A DNA stretch of 37,300 nt. Source: Propionibacteriales bacterium (GTDB taxonomy: Bacteria; Actinomycetota; Actinomycetes; Propionibacteriales; Nocardioidaceae). Below are positions 24,620-33,249 of this stretch, piece by piece (position 1 is the stretch's first letter; each line of letters begins with the position of its first letter). The stretch spans positions 1 through 37,300 of the forward strand of contig JACDHG010000004.1 in the NCBI GenBank assembly GCA_013821195.1. The letters run 5' to 3'. The translations under genes and the position numbers were made by a program. The notes below the pieces were generated by a model. The model saw only the letters and a program-made list of their open reading frames with translations. It was not told where the DNA came from and did no database searches.

Positions 24620-25305
24620 ACGACGCTGAACACAGGCAGCTGCGCGATCTGCTCGGCGCCTTCACGCTCGGACATCTCGACCCTGACAACGCTGCTGCGC
24701 TGCAGGCGCACCTCGACGGATGCGGCACGTGCCGCGGTGACCTCGAGGAGATCGCACCGCTTGCGACCGCCCTGCGAGGCGTCGACCCGGCCCGGCTCGG
24801 CGACGTCGGGGCACCGTCGCCCGAGCTAGGCCAACGGATCTTCGACGAGGTGAGTGAGCAGCGGTCCCAACGAGACCACTCGCGGTCGGCAGGTCGCGCG
24901 GTGGTGGGAGCTGTCGCCGCAGCCGCTCTGGTGGCGGCATTCCTCCTGGGTGTCCGGGTCGACGATGCGACGAACGACCAGGCTCGACCACCGGCGAAGA
25001 CTCCGCCGGTCGAGGCGATCAGCGTGCAGACGCCGGGCGTTGGCATCGACGCCAGCGCCGGTCTGGTGGCCCATACCTGGGGCACGGAGGTCAAGTTGGA
25101 GGCAACGGGGTTGCGCGACGGCGCTACCTACCGAGCCTGGTTCACCGACACCGACGGCGTCCGCACCACGGCCGGGACGTTCCTCGGCACCGGCGGGGAC
25201 GCGGTGAGGTGCAGCCTCAACGCCGCGCTGCTGCGCCCGGCGGCGACCGACCTCACGATCACCGACGTGAGCGGCAGCGTCGTGATGACCGCCGACCTCA
25301 CCTGA
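24616..25305 (+). CDS. Zinc-binding membrane anti-sigma factor, RskA-like
   Basis: 229 residues, coupled to the sigma gene by ATGA. An N-terminal zinc anti-sigma domain has His32-x3-Cys36-x2-Cys39, with His6 as the likely fourth ligand. One transmembrane helix lies at about 94-113. The external C-terminal domain (about 130-229) carries the EVKLEATGLRDGATYRAWF pattern of RskA. It should hold the sigma factor inactive at the membrane and release it after a redox or proteolytic signal. The C-terminus ends right at the TCGGG repeat tract. Confidence 0.88.
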   Translation: MNDAEHRQLRDLLGAFTLGHLDPDNAAALQAHLDGCGTCRGDLEEIAPLATALRGVDPARLGDVGAPSPELGQRIFDEVSEQRSQRDHSRSAGRAVVGAVAAAALVAAFLLGVRVDDATNDQARPPAKTPPVEAISVQTPGVGIDASAGLVAHTWGTEVKLEATGLRDGATYRAWFTDTDGVRTTAGTFLGTGGDAVRCSLNAALLRPAATDLTITDVSGSVVMTADLT

Positions 25306-25340
25306 TCGGGTCGGGTCGGGTCGGGTCGGGTCGGGTCGGT
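25306..25340 (+). repeat. (TCGGG)6-TCGGT pentanucleotide repeat
   Basis: Six perfect TCGGG units plus one TCGGT begin directly after the anti-sigma stop codon and end inside the start of the next gene (its GTG at 25339 uses the last unit). Six GGG runs spaced by two bases can fold into a G-quadruplex. The tract occupies the position of the downstream gene's ribosome-binding and promoter spacer region, so unit-number changes could tune expression. Confidence 0.85.
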
Positions 25341-25344
25341 GAGA

Positions 25345-26274
25345 ATGCCACCTCGGGGCTCACCCCGCTCCCTCTCCTCGGCCAGGCGTTCGCGGCTCCT
25401 CGTCAGCCCCGCCATCGCTGTGGGCGTCACAGTGCTGTTGCTATGCACCGGGTGTACGACGAGCGACGAGCCGACGAAGGGGTCGCGTACCTCGTCTGCT
25501 TCGCCTTCCGAGCGCCAGGTGCGGATGCGCGCAAGCCTGGTCCAGCAACGCATTGACGAAGGCACAGACCACATCGACATCCGGCTCACCAACCGGGGCA
25601 GGACAGCGGTGCGGATCAGGGAGGTGCAGATCCGCTGGTCGGGGGTCAGCCGCTCGCCGCCGGCCCGGGGCGCCGACTACGACCCGGGTCGTACGATCGA
25701 CCTCCAGACGGCATACGGGCGTGCCGTCTGTGCGCCCGAGCCGACTGATGACGTGGAGGTCGTCGTCAGGCTTGGCGACAACAGCCACCTTCGACTGCCG
25801 GTCGACCGTCGCGGGTCCGCGCTGCTGCGTCGGTTGCACGACCGCGAGTGTGCTCTGCAGGACCTTGCCTCCGTCGCGGACATCAGCTTGAGCCCCATCT
25901 TCGAGCGGTCCGAATCGGGGCTCGATCGGCTGCAGGGGTCGATCGTGCTGCGACGGACACCCGGGTCCCGGGCCGGTGACCGACGAGAGATATCCGTCGA
26001 GGGCGTCTTCGGCAGCGTCCTGCTGTCGTTCACGTACGACGGAGAAGGCGGGCTCCCCCAGGTGCTCGAGGCGGGCGCGGGCGCGCTCAAGGTGCCGGTG
26101 GCGCTGGGGTCGTCCAACCGTTGCGACCCCCACGCCCTCGGTCAGAGCACGCAGACGTTCTTGCTCAGCGTCTACCTCCGGATCGACGACGACCGGCCGC
26201 GGCGGGTGATTCTCGTTCCTGGCAGGGCGCTCCAGCGTCAGGTCACCGCTCTGATCGACCGCGTCTGCCTCTGA
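25345..26274 (+). CDS. Predicted lipoprotein of unknown function
   Basis: 309 residues from the ATG at 25345 (a GTG at 25339 adds two residues). An Arg-rich n-region and hydrophobic core (LLVSPAIAVGVTVLLL) end in a lipobox-like CTGC; position -3 is Cys rather than the usual Leu, so lipidation is likely but not certain. The mature part is rich in beta-strand patterns (RLTNRGRTAVRIREVQIRW). No conserved family is recognised. It lies 39 bases after the anti-sigma gene on the same strand and could belong to that regulon. Confidence 0.65.
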   Translation: MPPRGSPRSLSSARRSRLLVSPAIAVGVTVLLLCTGCTTSDEPTKGSRTSSASPSERQVRMRASLVQQRIDEGTDHIDIRLTNRGRTAVRIREVQIRWSGVSRSPPARGADYDPGRTIDLQTAYGRAVCAPEPTDDVEVVVRLGDNSHLRLPVDRRGSALLRRLHDRECALQDLASVADISLSPIFERSESGLDRLQGSIVLRRTPGSRAGDRREISVEGVFGSVLLSFTYDGEGGLPQVLEAGAGALKVPVALGSSNRCDPHALGQSTQTFLLSVYLRIDDDRPRRVILVPGRALQRQVTALIDRVCL

Positions 26275-26287
26275 CTCGATGTCTCAC

Positions 26288-26305
26288 CCTCGCTCCGTGG
26301 CGAGG
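26288..26305. terminator. Short bidirectional terminator-like hairpin
   Basis: CCTCGC and GCGAGG form a 6-base-pair stem around a 6-base loop in the 34-base gap between two convergent genes (lipoprotein and MBL hydrolase). No T-run is present, as is common in actinomycetes. Confidence 0.4.
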
Positions 26306-26308
26306 CTC

Positions 26309-26923
26309 TCAGCGGCCGAGCGCCTCGGCCTCGGCGCCGATCGTGGTGGAGTCACCGTGCCCCGTGTGCACGACCGTGTCATCGGGGAGCGCGAAGAGCA
26401 CGGAGCGGATACTTCCCAGCAGCACGTCGTGGTCGGAGAAGCTGCGTCCGGTCGCACCCGGCCCGCCGTTGAACAATGTGTCACCGGTGAAGACGACCCC
26501 CAGCTCAGGCGAGTACAGGCACACGGCGCCAGGGGCATGTCCTGGAGTGTGCATGACAGTCAGGGCGATGTCGCCGATCACGAGGCGTTGGCCGTCAACG
26601 AGGTGACCATCGGGCTCGGACGTGGGATGGGTCAGCTTCCACACCGGCAGGTCGTCGGCGTGGAGGAGGATGGGCGCGTCCACTGACTTGGCCAACTGCG
26701 GCGCGACCCGCACATGGTCGTCGTGTGCGTGCGTGCAGACGATGGCGAGCAGCCGCCGAGCAGCCACCACCGCCATGATCTCGTCGACGTCATGAGGGGC
26801 GTCGATCACGATGCACTCCTCGTCGTTGCCGACGACCCAGACGTTGTTGTCGACGTCGAATGTCTCTCCGTCGAGCGAGAACGTCCCACTGGTGACCCGG
26901 TGGTCGATGCGCACGGCGCTCAC
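26309..26923 (-). CDS. MBL-fold metallo-hydrolase, partner of mycothiol-dependent formaldehyde dehydrogenase
   Basis: 204 residues with the metallo-beta-lactamase signature THAHDDH (His65, His67, Asp69, His70), HTPGH with His129, Asp148 in TGDTLF and a late HTGHG. The GTG start overlaps the mscR stop as GTGA. A hydrolase of this type follows mscR in mycobacteria as well, where it is taken to hydrolyse the S-formylmycothiol product to formate and mycothiol. That function is known by analogy with glyoxalase II-like enzymes, not proved by the sequence. Confidence 0.85.
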   Translation of the reverse strand: MSAVRIDHRVTSGTFSLDGETFDVDNNVWVVGNDEECIVIDAPHDVDEIMAVVAARRLLAIVCTHAHDDHVRVAPQLAKSVDAPILLHADDLPVWKLTHPTSEPDGHLVDGQRLVIGDIALTVMHTPGHAPGAVCLYSPELGVVFTGDTLFNGGPGATGRSFSDHDVLLGSIRSVLFALPDDTVVHTGHGDSTTIGAEAEALGR

Positions 26924-28005
26924 AGGACCACCACCGACCGCAGGACGTCACCGGAGTGCATCTTGTCGAAGGCTGCCTCCACGTCCCCGATCGCGATGGT
27001 CTCGGTGACGAAGGCGTCGAGCGGCAGCCGCCCCTGGAGGTAGAGGTCGACGAGCATCGGGAAGTCGCGGCTCGGCAGGCAGTCGCCGTACCACGACGAC
27101 TTCAGCGAGCCGCCATGTCCGAAGACGTCGATCAGCGGCACCTCGACCTTCATCTCCGGTGTGGGTACGCCGACGAGCACCACCGTGCCTGCGAGGTCCC
27201 GGGCGTAGAACGCCTGCTTCCACGTCTCGGGCCGGCCGACGGCGTCGATGACCACGTCGGCGCCGAAACCGTCGGTCAGCGCCTTGACCATTTCGACGAC
27301 GTCCTCACGGGCGCCGTTGACGGTGTGGGTCGCACCCAGCTCGTTGGCCTTGTCGAGCTTGCGGGCGTCGATGTCGACGGCGATGATGCGCCTGGCTCCG
27401 GCCAGGTGTGCACCTGCGATCGCGGCGGCACCGACACCTCCGCAGCCGATGACGGCGACCGTGTCGCCTCGTCCGACGCCTCCGGTGTTGATCGCTGCGC
27501 CCAGGCCTGCCATCACACCGCAGCCGAGCAGCCCAGCAACGGAGGCAGGGACTCCCGGCTCGACCTTGGTGCACTGGCCGGCGTGCACGAGCGTCTTGCC
27601 GGCGAACGCTCCGATGCCCAGTGCAGGCGAGAGCTCCGTGCCGTCGTCGAGCGTCATCTTCTGCTCGGCGTTGTGAGTGTCGAAGCAGTACCAGGGACGG
27701 CCACGGCGGCAGGCGCGGCACTGGCCGCAGACAGCGCGCCAGTTCAAGATCACGAAGTCACCGGGTGCCACGTCTGTGACACCCGCGCCGACGGACTCGA
27801 CGACCCCCGCTGCCTCGTGGCCGAGAAGATAAGGAAAGTTGTCGCCGATACCGCCCTCGCGGTAGTGCAGATCGGTGTGGCAGACCCCGCACGCGTCGAT
27901 CTTGACGACGGCTTCACCCGGACCGGGGTCGGGCACCACGATGTCCACCAGCTCGACCTCGGCGCCCTTCGCACGGGCGATGACACCCTTGACGGTCTGC
28001 GGCAT
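26920..28005 (-). CDS. mscR: S-(hydroxymethyl)mycothiol dehydrogenase
   Basis: 361 residues from the ATG at 28005, with AAGGGAG at good spacing. It is a zinc-dependent, NAD-linked alcohol dehydrogenase. Catalytic zinc ligands include Cys39 in DACGVCHTD and His63/Glu64 in GHEAAG. Structural-zinc cysteines are Cys93, Cys96, Cys99 and Cys107 within the [15 protein letters not shown] segment, whose sequence is diagnostic for the mycothiol-dependent formaldehyde/nitrosothiol enzyme. It oxidises the formaldehyde-mycothiol adduct and can reduce S-nitrosomycothiol. It is coupled to the MBL hydrolase gene and preceded by the four-site inverted array. Confidence 0.9.
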   Translation of the reverse strand: MPQTVKGVIARAKGAEVELVDIVVPDPGPGEAVVKIDACGVCHTDLHYREGGIGDNFPYLLGHEAAGVVESVGAGVTDVAPGDFVILNWRAVCGQCRACRRGRPWYCFDTHNAEQKMTLDDGTELSPALGIGAFAGKTLVHAGQCTKVEPGVPASVAGLLGCGVMAGLGAAINTGGVGRGDTVAVIGCGGVGAAAIAGAHLAGARRIIAVDIDARKLDKANELGATHTVNGAREDVVEMVKALTDGFGADVVIDAVGRPETWKQAFYARDLAGTVVLVGVPTPEMKVEVPLIDVFGHGGSLKSSWYGDCLPSRDFPMLVDLYLQGRLPLDAFVTETIAIGDVEAAFDKMHSGDVLRSVVVL

Positions 28006-28023
28006 ACCACTCCCTTCCAACCA

Positions 28024-28140
28024 GGATTCGTCCGACTCGACGCGCCAACTCTAAGCGTGCGCCACCCGGACGAATCCCAGGGCAACAGATTCGTCCGACC
28101 AGGTGCGCGTCATTCACGCGTGTCCGGCCGGACGAATCTG
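28024..28140. promoter_or_regulatory. Array of four inverted GATTCGTCCG sites before mscR
   Basis: The 10-base site occurs at 28025-28034 (+), 28067-28076 (-), 28088-28097 (+) and 28129-28138 (-). The pairs form perfect inverted repeats of 11 bases (28024-28034/28067-28077) and 12 bases (28086-28097/28129-28140). Site centres are 42, 21 and 41 bases apart, all near multiples of two helical turns. A possible mscR -10 (minus-strand TAGAGT, 28053-28048) lies between the first two sites. The layout suits an operator array with cooperative or looping repression, although a repeat element or terminator is possible. Confidence 0.6.
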
Positions 28141-28162
28141 AAGAGCTGGCGGCGGACCGCTG

Positions 28163-29680
28163 CTAGTCGACGTCGTCGTCGACCCAGTCGAGAGTCTTGG
28201 TGACTGCCTTCTTCCAGTTGCGGTAGGTCTTCTCGCGGGCGTCGTCGTCCATGTTCGGCGTCCACCGCTTGTCCTCGCCCCAGTTCTGGCGCAGGTCGTC
28301 CTCGTCGGCCCAGTAGCCGACCGCGAGTCCAGCGGCATACGCAGCACCGAGGGCCGTCGTCTCCGCGACCTTCGGCCGTACGACGTCGACGTCGAGGATG
28401 TCGGCCTGGAACTGCATGAGGGTCTCGTTGACCACCATGCCACCGTCGACCCGGAGCTCCTTCAGGGGCACACCTGAGTCGGCGTTCATCGCGTCGAGCA
28501 CCTCGCGGGTCTGGAAGGCGGTCGCCTCCAGGACGGCCCGCGCGATGTGGCCCTTGTTGACGAACCGGGTCAGGCCAACGAGCGCGCCCCGGGCGTCCGA
28601 GCGCCAGTGCGGCGCGAACAGGCCGGAGAACGCCGGCACGAAGTACGCGCCGCCGTTGTCATCGACCGACGCGGCGAGGTCCTCGATCTCCGGGGCAGTC
28701 TTGATGATGCCGAGGTTGTCGCGCATCCACTGCACCAGCGAGCCGGTGACTGCGATGGCGCCCTCGAGCGCGTAGATCGGCTTGTTGTCGCCGATCTTGT
28801 AGCAGACGGTGGTCAGCAACCCGTTCTCGCTGGGCACCTGCTCCTCGCCGGTGTTGAGTAGCATGAAGTTGCCGGTGCCGTAGGTGTTCTTGGCCGTGCC
28901 GACCTCGAAGCACACCTGACCGAACGTCGCCGCCTGCTGGTCGCCGAGGATGCCGGCAACGGGAGTTCCGCGGAGCGCGCCGCCTTGGCACTCGCCGTAC
29001 ACCTCCGAGGACGACTTGATCTCTGGGAGCATCGACATCGGGATCTTCATCTCGCCGGCGATCTCTTCGTCCCAGCTGAGCGTCGTGAGGTCCATCAGCA
29101 TGGTGCGAGATGCGTTGGTCACGTCGGTGACGTGGACACCGCCCCGCTCCACTCCGCCGGTCAGGTTCCACAGCAGCCAGGTGTCCATGTTGCCGAAGAC
29201 GAGGTCGCCTGCCTCTGCCTTCTCGCGCGCCCCGTCGACGTTGTCGAGGATCCAGCGGACCTTAGGGGCGGAGAAGTACGTGGCGAGCGGTAGACCCACC
29301 TTGGCCTTGTAGCGCTCAGCCCCGCCGCCGAGTTCGGCCAGCTCATCGCAGATCTTCTGGGTGCGGGTATCCTGCCAGACGATCGCGTTGCAGACGGGTT
29401 CACCCGTGGTCTTGTCCCAGACGAGCGCGGTCTCCCGCTGGTTGGTGATTCCGACCGCGTCGATGTTGTCGGAGTTGAGGTTTGCCTTCGCCAGCGCCCC
29501 GCCGATCACGTCACGGGTGTTGTTCCAGATCTCCGTTGCGTCGTGCTCGACCCAGCCGGCACGAGGAAAGATCTGCTCATGCTCCTTCTGGTCGACGGCG
29601 ATCACTGAGCCGGACTTGTCGAAGATCATGCACCGGGTGCTCGTGGTGCCTTGGTCGATGGATGCGATGTACTCAGCCAT
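28163..29680 (-). CDS. glpK: Glycerol kinase
   Basis: 505 residues from the ATG at 29680 (GGAG 12 bases upstream). It is an FGGY-family kinase that phosphorylates glycerol with [11 protein letters not shown] (9-16), the substrate motifs NQRET and WQDTRT, and the late [19 protein letters not shown] and [21 protein letters not shown] segments are classic. Its start overlaps the glpF coding end by 17 bases short of touching (glpF stop at 29698), so the two are closely linked on one transcript. The glycerol 3-phosphate goes to the divergent GlpD. Confidence 0.96.
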   Translation of the reverse strand: MAEYIASIDQGTTSTRCMIFDKSGSVIAVDQKEHEQIFPRAGWVEHDATEIWNNTRDVIGGALAKANLNSDNIDAVGITNQRETALVWDKTTGEPVCNAIVWQDTRTQKICDELAELGGGAERYKAKVGLPLATYFSAPKVRWILDNVDGAREKAEAGDLVFGNMDTWLLWNLTGGVERGGVHVTDVTNASRTMLMDLTTLSWDEEIAGEMKIPMSMLPEIKSSSEVYGECQGGALRGTPVAGILGDQQAATFGQVCFEVGTAKNTYGTGNFMLLNTGEEQVPSENGLLTTVCYKIGDNKPIYALEGAIAVTGSLVQWMRDNLGIIKTAPEIEDLAASVDDNGGAYFVPAFSGLFAPHWRSDARGALVGLTRFVNKGHIARAVLEATAFQTREVLDAMNADSGVPLKELRVDGGMVVNETLMQFQADILDVDVVRPKVAETTALGAAYAAGLAVGYWADEDDLRQNWGEDKRWTPNMDDDAREKTYRNWKKAVTKTLDWVDDDVD

Positions 29681-29697
29681 GCGTTCAGTTGCTCCGA

Positions 29698-30435
29698 TCA
29701 GACGTAGTTGACGAGATTTCCGACAAGGCCCGCAAGGACGCCGCCGATGATGGGACCGACGACCGGCACCCATGAGTAGCCCCAGTCGCTCGTGCCCTTG
29801 TTCTTGATCGGCAGGACGGCGTGCGCGACGCGCGGCCCGAGGTCACGCGCCGGGTTGATGGCATATCCGGTCGGTCCGCCGAGCGACGCGCCGATGCCGA
29901 CCACGAGCAGGGCAACCGCCAACGGGCCTAGCCCAGACGGCGTCGCGCCGAAGGCGAGGATGACGAAGACCAGCACGAACGTGCCTATGATCTCGGTGGT
30001 CAGGTTGGAGACGGTGTTGCGGATGGCCGGACCGGTCGAGAAGACGGCAAGCTTGTTCGGCTGCTCGCTCTCGACATCGTCGAAGTGGTCCTTATAGGCG
30101 GCCCAGGCGAGGACGCCGCCGAGGAACGCTCCGGAGAACTGGCCGAGCAGATAGGCAAGGGTGTTCGCCGCGTTCACGTCGACTCCACCTGCGTACTGGT
30201 CGATGCCCGAGGCCAGCAGTCCGAACGTGACAGCAGGGTTGATGTGTGCGCCGCTCTTGTAGGCGACGTACACCCCGGCGAAGACGGCGATACCCCACCC
30301 GAAGTTGATCATCAGGAAGCCGCCGTTGAAACCCTTGGCCTTGGCCAGGACGACGTTCGCCACCACGCCACAGCCGAGGAGCAGCAACATGCCCGTGCCC
30401 ATCAGCTCACTGAGAAAGATGTCTCCGAAGTTCAC
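29698..30435 (-). CDS. glpF: Glycerol uptake facilitator (aquaglyceroporin)
   Basis: 245 residues from the GTG at 30435, with AAGGGG 6 bases upstream. Six membrane helices and two half-helices carry HINPAVT (Asn66) and AINPARD (Asn194). Asp198 after the second NPA is typical of glycerol-conducting channels rather than water-specific aquaporins. It lets glycerol diffuse into the cell for GlpK, whose gene follows 17 bases later. Confidence 0.93.
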   Translation of the reverse strand: MNFGDIFLSELMGTGMLLLLGCGVVANVVLAKAKGFNGGFLMINFGWGIAVFAGVYVAYKSGAHINPAVTFGLLASGIDQYAGGVDVNAANTLAYLLGQFSGAFLGGVLAWAAYKDHFDDVESEQPNKLAVFSTGPAIRNTVSNLTTEIIGTFVLVFVILAFGATPSGLGPLAVALLVVGIGASLGGPTGYAINPARDLGPRVAHAVLPIKNKGTSDWGYSWVPVVGPIIGGVLAGLVGNLVNYV

Positions 30436-30488
30436 AGATGCCCCTTCAGACTGAGCAGCGGGGGTCGGCCCGCTACTGCGTGGATGGT

Positions 30489-30504
30489 TAGTGTGTAGAC
30501 ACTA
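30489..30504. promoter_or_regulatory. TAGTGT-N4-ACACTA inverted repeat, candidate glp operator
   Basis: A perfect 6-base inverted repeat with a 4-base spacer lies in the 149-base divergent glpF/glpD region. Its right arm, read on the minus strand, is the proposed -10 (TAGTGT) of the glpFK promoter, so a bound repressor would block transcription. A GylR/GlpR-type regulator is the likely ligand (inference); no such gene is in the window. Confidence 0.5.
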
Positions 30505-30528
30505 GGGCTGTCGTGAGGTGACGGTCAA
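30499..30528 (-). promoter_or_regulatory. Predicted glpFK promoter
   Basis: On the minus strand, TTGACC (30528-30523) and TAGTGT (30504-30499) are separated by 18 bases, a good housekeeping-type promoter. The -10 overlaps the operator-like inverted repeat. Confidence 0.5.
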
Positions 30529-30584
30529 CGGCCATGAGACTCCGTCGTGGTGTTCGGAACAACGAAGCAGGGAGAGCGGACCAG

Positions 30585-32303
30585 ATGCCAGCTCCAGTTC
30601 GGCTCGACTCGGCTTATCGAAGCAAGGCATGGGAGCGGCTGGCGTCTCGAGAGTTCGATGTCCTCGTCATCGGTGGCGGGGTCACTGGCACCGGCGCCGC
30701 GCTCGACGCGGCCACCCGCGGGCTGTCGGTCGCCCTCGTGGAGGCGCGTGACTTCGCCTCCGGGACGTCGTCTCGCTCGTCGAAGCTCTTCCATGGTGGG
30801 CTCCGCTACCTGGAGCAGTACAACTTCGGTCTGGTCCGAGAGGCGCTGCGGGAGCGCGAGCTGATGCTCACCCGGATCGCGCCGCACCTGGTCAGGCCGG
30901 TGTCGTTCTTGTACCCGCTGACACACCGTTTCTGGGAGCGACCCTACGTCTCCGCCGGTATGACGCTCTACGACTCGATGGGGGGAGCGCGTTCCGTGCC
31001 GAGACACCGCCACTTCACCCGCGGCGGCGCGCTCCGGATGGCGCCTGCCCTCAAGCGCAGTGCGCTCACCGGGGCTCTCATGTACTACGACGCGCAGACC
31101 GATGACGCCCGCCACACCTTGATGGTGGGTCGTACGGCGGCGACGTACGGCGCGACACTGCTCAGCTCCGCCGAGGTCGTCGGCCTCGACCATGCCGGCG
31201 AGCGCATCGTCGGTGCCCGTGTCCGTGACGTAGAGAACGGCGACCAAATCAACGTCCGGGCCTCGGTGGTCGTCAACTGCACCGGCGTGTGGACCGACGA
31301 CATCCAGACCCTGGCGGGTGGGCGGGGTCGCTTCCATGTGCGCGCGTCCAAGGGAGTCCACATCGTCGTACCCCGCGACCGCATCAACTCCGAGACCGGC
31401 CTCATCCTGCGCACCGAGAAGTCGGTGCTGTTCGTGATCCCATGGACCACCCACTGGATCATCGGCACGACTGACACCGACTGGACCCTGCACAAGGCGC
31501 ATCCCGCGGCCAGCAAGGCAGACATCGACTACATCCTCGATCACATCAACGAGGTCCTCGCCGTGCCCCTGACCCACGACGACATCCAAGGCGTCTACGC
31601 AGGCCTCCGACCGCTGCTGGCCGGTGAGAGCGAGTCATCCTCGCAGCTGTCCCGGGAGCATGCCGTGGCACGTCCGCAGCCAGGACTGATCTCGATCGCA
31701 GGGGGCAAGTACACGACCTACCGGGTGATGGCGGCAGATGCGATCGACGCAGCGGTGCACGACGTCGGGGGTTCACAACCGCCAAGCGTCACAGAGCACA
31801 TTCCTCTTGTCGGTGCCGAGGGCTACCACGCCATGGTCAACCAGGTGGTCCGGCTTGCGAAGTCCGCCGGCCTGCCGGTCTGGCGGATGCAAGGCCTGCT
31901 GGATCGTTACGGCTCCATGACGGAGGAGCTGCTGGCGATGGCGGACGACGACCCCTCTCTCCTGCAGCCGCTCGACGGTGCCGCCGAGTACCTGCGGGCG
32001 GAGGTGGCGTACGCCGCCACGCACGAGGGGGCCCTTCACCTCGACGACGTCCTGGCCCGCCGGACCCGCATCTCGATCGAGACACCCGACCGCGGGACCG
32101 AGTCGGCGCAGGCGGCGGCTGACCTGGTCGGCCCGGTGCTGGGCTGGGACGACGAGCGCATCGCCAACGAGGTCGCGGCGTACTCGGCTCGGGTCGAGGC
32201 CGAGCGACGGTCACAGGAGCAGCAGGACGACCAGGACGCCGACGCGGCGCGGATCGCGGCTCCCGACACTCGGGCGGTTGCCGTCGGACGCGCGCTGGAC
32301 TGA
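30585..32303 (+). CDS. glpD: Aerobic glycerol-3-phosphate dehydrogenase
   Basis: 572 residues from the ATG at 30585; GGGAGAG lies about 9 bases upstream. An in-frame ATG at 30534 is further from any ribosome-binding site. The FAD-binding loop is VIGGGVTGTG (28-37). SSRSSKLFHGGLRYLE and the late SIAGGKYTTYRVMA are hallmarks of the family. The flavoenzyme oxidises glycerol 3-phosphate to dihydroxyacetone phosphate at the membrane and passes electrons to quinone. It is divergent from glpFK. The C-terminal tail is charged, Gln/Asp-rich and probably disordered. Confidence 0.95.
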   Translation: MPAPVRLDSAYRSKAWERLASREFDVLVIGGGVTGTGAALDAATRGLSVALVEARDFASGTSSRSSKLFHGGLRYLEQYNFGLVREALRERELMLTRIAPHLVRPVSFLYPLTHRFWERPYVSAGMTLYDSMGGARSVPRHRHFTRGGALRMAPALKRSALTGALMYYDAQTDDARHTLMVGRTAATYGATLLSSAEVVGLDHAGERIVGARVRDVENGDQINVRASVVVNCTGVWTDDIQTLAGGRGRFHVRASKGVHIVVPRDRINSETGLILRTEKSVLFVIPWTTHWIIGTTDTDWTLHKAHPAASKADIDYILDHINEVLAVPLTHDDIQGVYAGLRPLLAGESESSSQLSREHAVARPQPGLISIAGGKYTTYRVMAADAIDAAVHDVGGSQPPSVTEHIPLVGAEGYHAMVNQVVRLAKSAGLPVWRMQGLLDRYGSMTEELLAMADDDPSLLQPLDGAAEYLRAEVAYAATHEGALHLDDVLARRTRISIETPDRGTESAQAAADLVGPVLGWDDERIANEVAAYSARVEAERRSQEQQDDQDADAARIAAPDTRAVAVGRALD

Positions 32304-32527
32304 CGGCACCGCTCCATCCGCTCGACTCGTCGGGCGGGAGCGTCACGCCAGTCCGATGGCCGTCGTGGCCCGCGCGAGCACCTGCCCAGCAGTCGCGCGC
32401 GCTCGCTCAGCTCCAGCCGCCAACAGCGTCACCGTTGCCGGATCGACCGCAAGCGCTCCGTGCATACGCCGGCTCGGGTCGGGTACGGGTAGCACCGGCC
32501 CACAGCCGCTGCCCGAAGGGATGCTCC
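32304..32527. other. Intergenic region with a possible short ORF on the minus strand
   Basis: 224 bases between glpD and the HAD phosphatase. CGCTCC at about 32311-32316 can pair with GGAGCG at about 32337-32342 as a loose terminator for glpD. The rest holds the 40-codon minus-strand frame described separately. I see no convincing promoter for the phosphatase gene. Confidence 0.4.
32343..32465 (-). CDS. Possible 40-residue EspC-like fragment
   Basis: A 40-codon frame from the ATG at 32465 has the strong G/C third positions of a real gene. It begins with LAVDPATVTLLAAGAERA, which recalls the N-terminal helix of ESX-associated EspC-like proteins. Those proteins are about 100 residues, so this would be a fragment or a decayed gene. 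No ribosome-binding site is evident. It may be only a chance frame. Confidence 0.25.
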   Translation of the reverse strand: MHGALAVDPATVTLLAAGAERARATAGQVLARATTAIGLA

Positions 32528-33193
32528 GTGATCGACACGATTGTCTTCGACGTCGACGGCACGCTCGTCGACACCAACTACCAGCATGCGCTCGCGTGGT
32601 ACGGGGCATTTCGCCGGTTCGACATCACCCCGGCGCTCTGGCGGATCCACCGCGCGATCGGGATGGGCGGCGACCAGCTGGTGGAGGCTGTCGCCGGTCG
32701 GGAGGCCGAGGAGTCCCACGGCGACGACCTGCGTGAGGCGTGGTCGGAGGAGTATGACAAGCACCTGCCGCACGTCCAGCCGTTCGAGGGTGCGATCGAT
32801 CTGCTCGAAGACGCCCGTTCGCGTGACCTACGCGTGGTGCTCGCGAGCTCGGGACAACGCGACCACGTCGAGCACTACCTCGACCTGCTCGACGGCCGCC
32901 GTCTCGCGCACGACTGGACCACCTCCGAAGACGCCGAGCAGACGAAGCCTGCGCCAGACCTCGTCCAGACAGCCATGAGCAAGGTCGGTGGCGAGCATGC
33001 GGTCATGATCGGTGACTCGACGTGGGACGCCGAAGCCGCCGAGCGAGCCGGGATCCCTACGTACGCGGTGCGCACGGGTGGTTTCTCGGTCGAGGAGCTC
33101 CGGCAGGCCGGGGCTCGTCAGGTCTACGACTCGTTGGCCGAGCTCCGTGCGGACCTGAGCTCGGTCATCAGCGCTGGCGTACCTCGTCGATGA
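32528..33193 (+). CDS. HAD-superfamily phosphatase (phosphoglycolate phosphatase/beta-PGM-like)
   Basis: 221 residues from the GTG at 32528, with AAGGGA about 8 bases upstream. HAD motif I is DVDGTLVD (nucleophile Asp8, Asp10), motif II includes Ser107/Ser108, motif III Lys140 in TKPAPD, and motif IV GDSTWDAEAA with Asp163 and Asp167. A helical cap lies between motifs I and II. It probably removes phosphate from a small sugar or glycolate phosphate. Lying downstream of glpD on the same strand, it may act on a glycerol-pathway metabolite, though nothing in the sequence proves this. Confidence 0.85.
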   Translation: MIDTIVFDVDGTLVDTNYQHALAWYGAFRRFDITPALWRIHRAIGMGGDQLVEAVAGREAEESHGDDLREAWSEEYDKHLPHVQPFEGAIDLLEDARSRDLRVVLASSGQRDHVEHYLDLLDGRRLAHDWTTSEDAEQTKPAPDLVQTAMSKVGGEHAVMIGDSTWDAEAAERAGIPTYAVRTGGFSVEELRQAGARQVYDSLAELRADLSSVISAGVPRR

Positions 33194-33209
33194 AGCCACC
33201 TCCGGGACC

Positions 33210-33230
33210 TGCACGACCCGGTCTCGTGCA
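33210..33230. terminator. Candidate bidirectional terminator
   Basis: TGCACGA and TCGTGCA form a 7-base-pair stem with a 7-base loop in the 56-base gap between the convergent HAD phosphatase and BrkB genes. No T-run follows. Confidence 0.45.
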
Positions 33231-33249
33231 CGACGTCATCCGACGATGA

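Noticed and set aside
25306-25340. CRISPR-like or telomere-like repeat
   Set aside because: Units are 5 bases with no spacers and sit between two genes on an ordinary chromosome segment.
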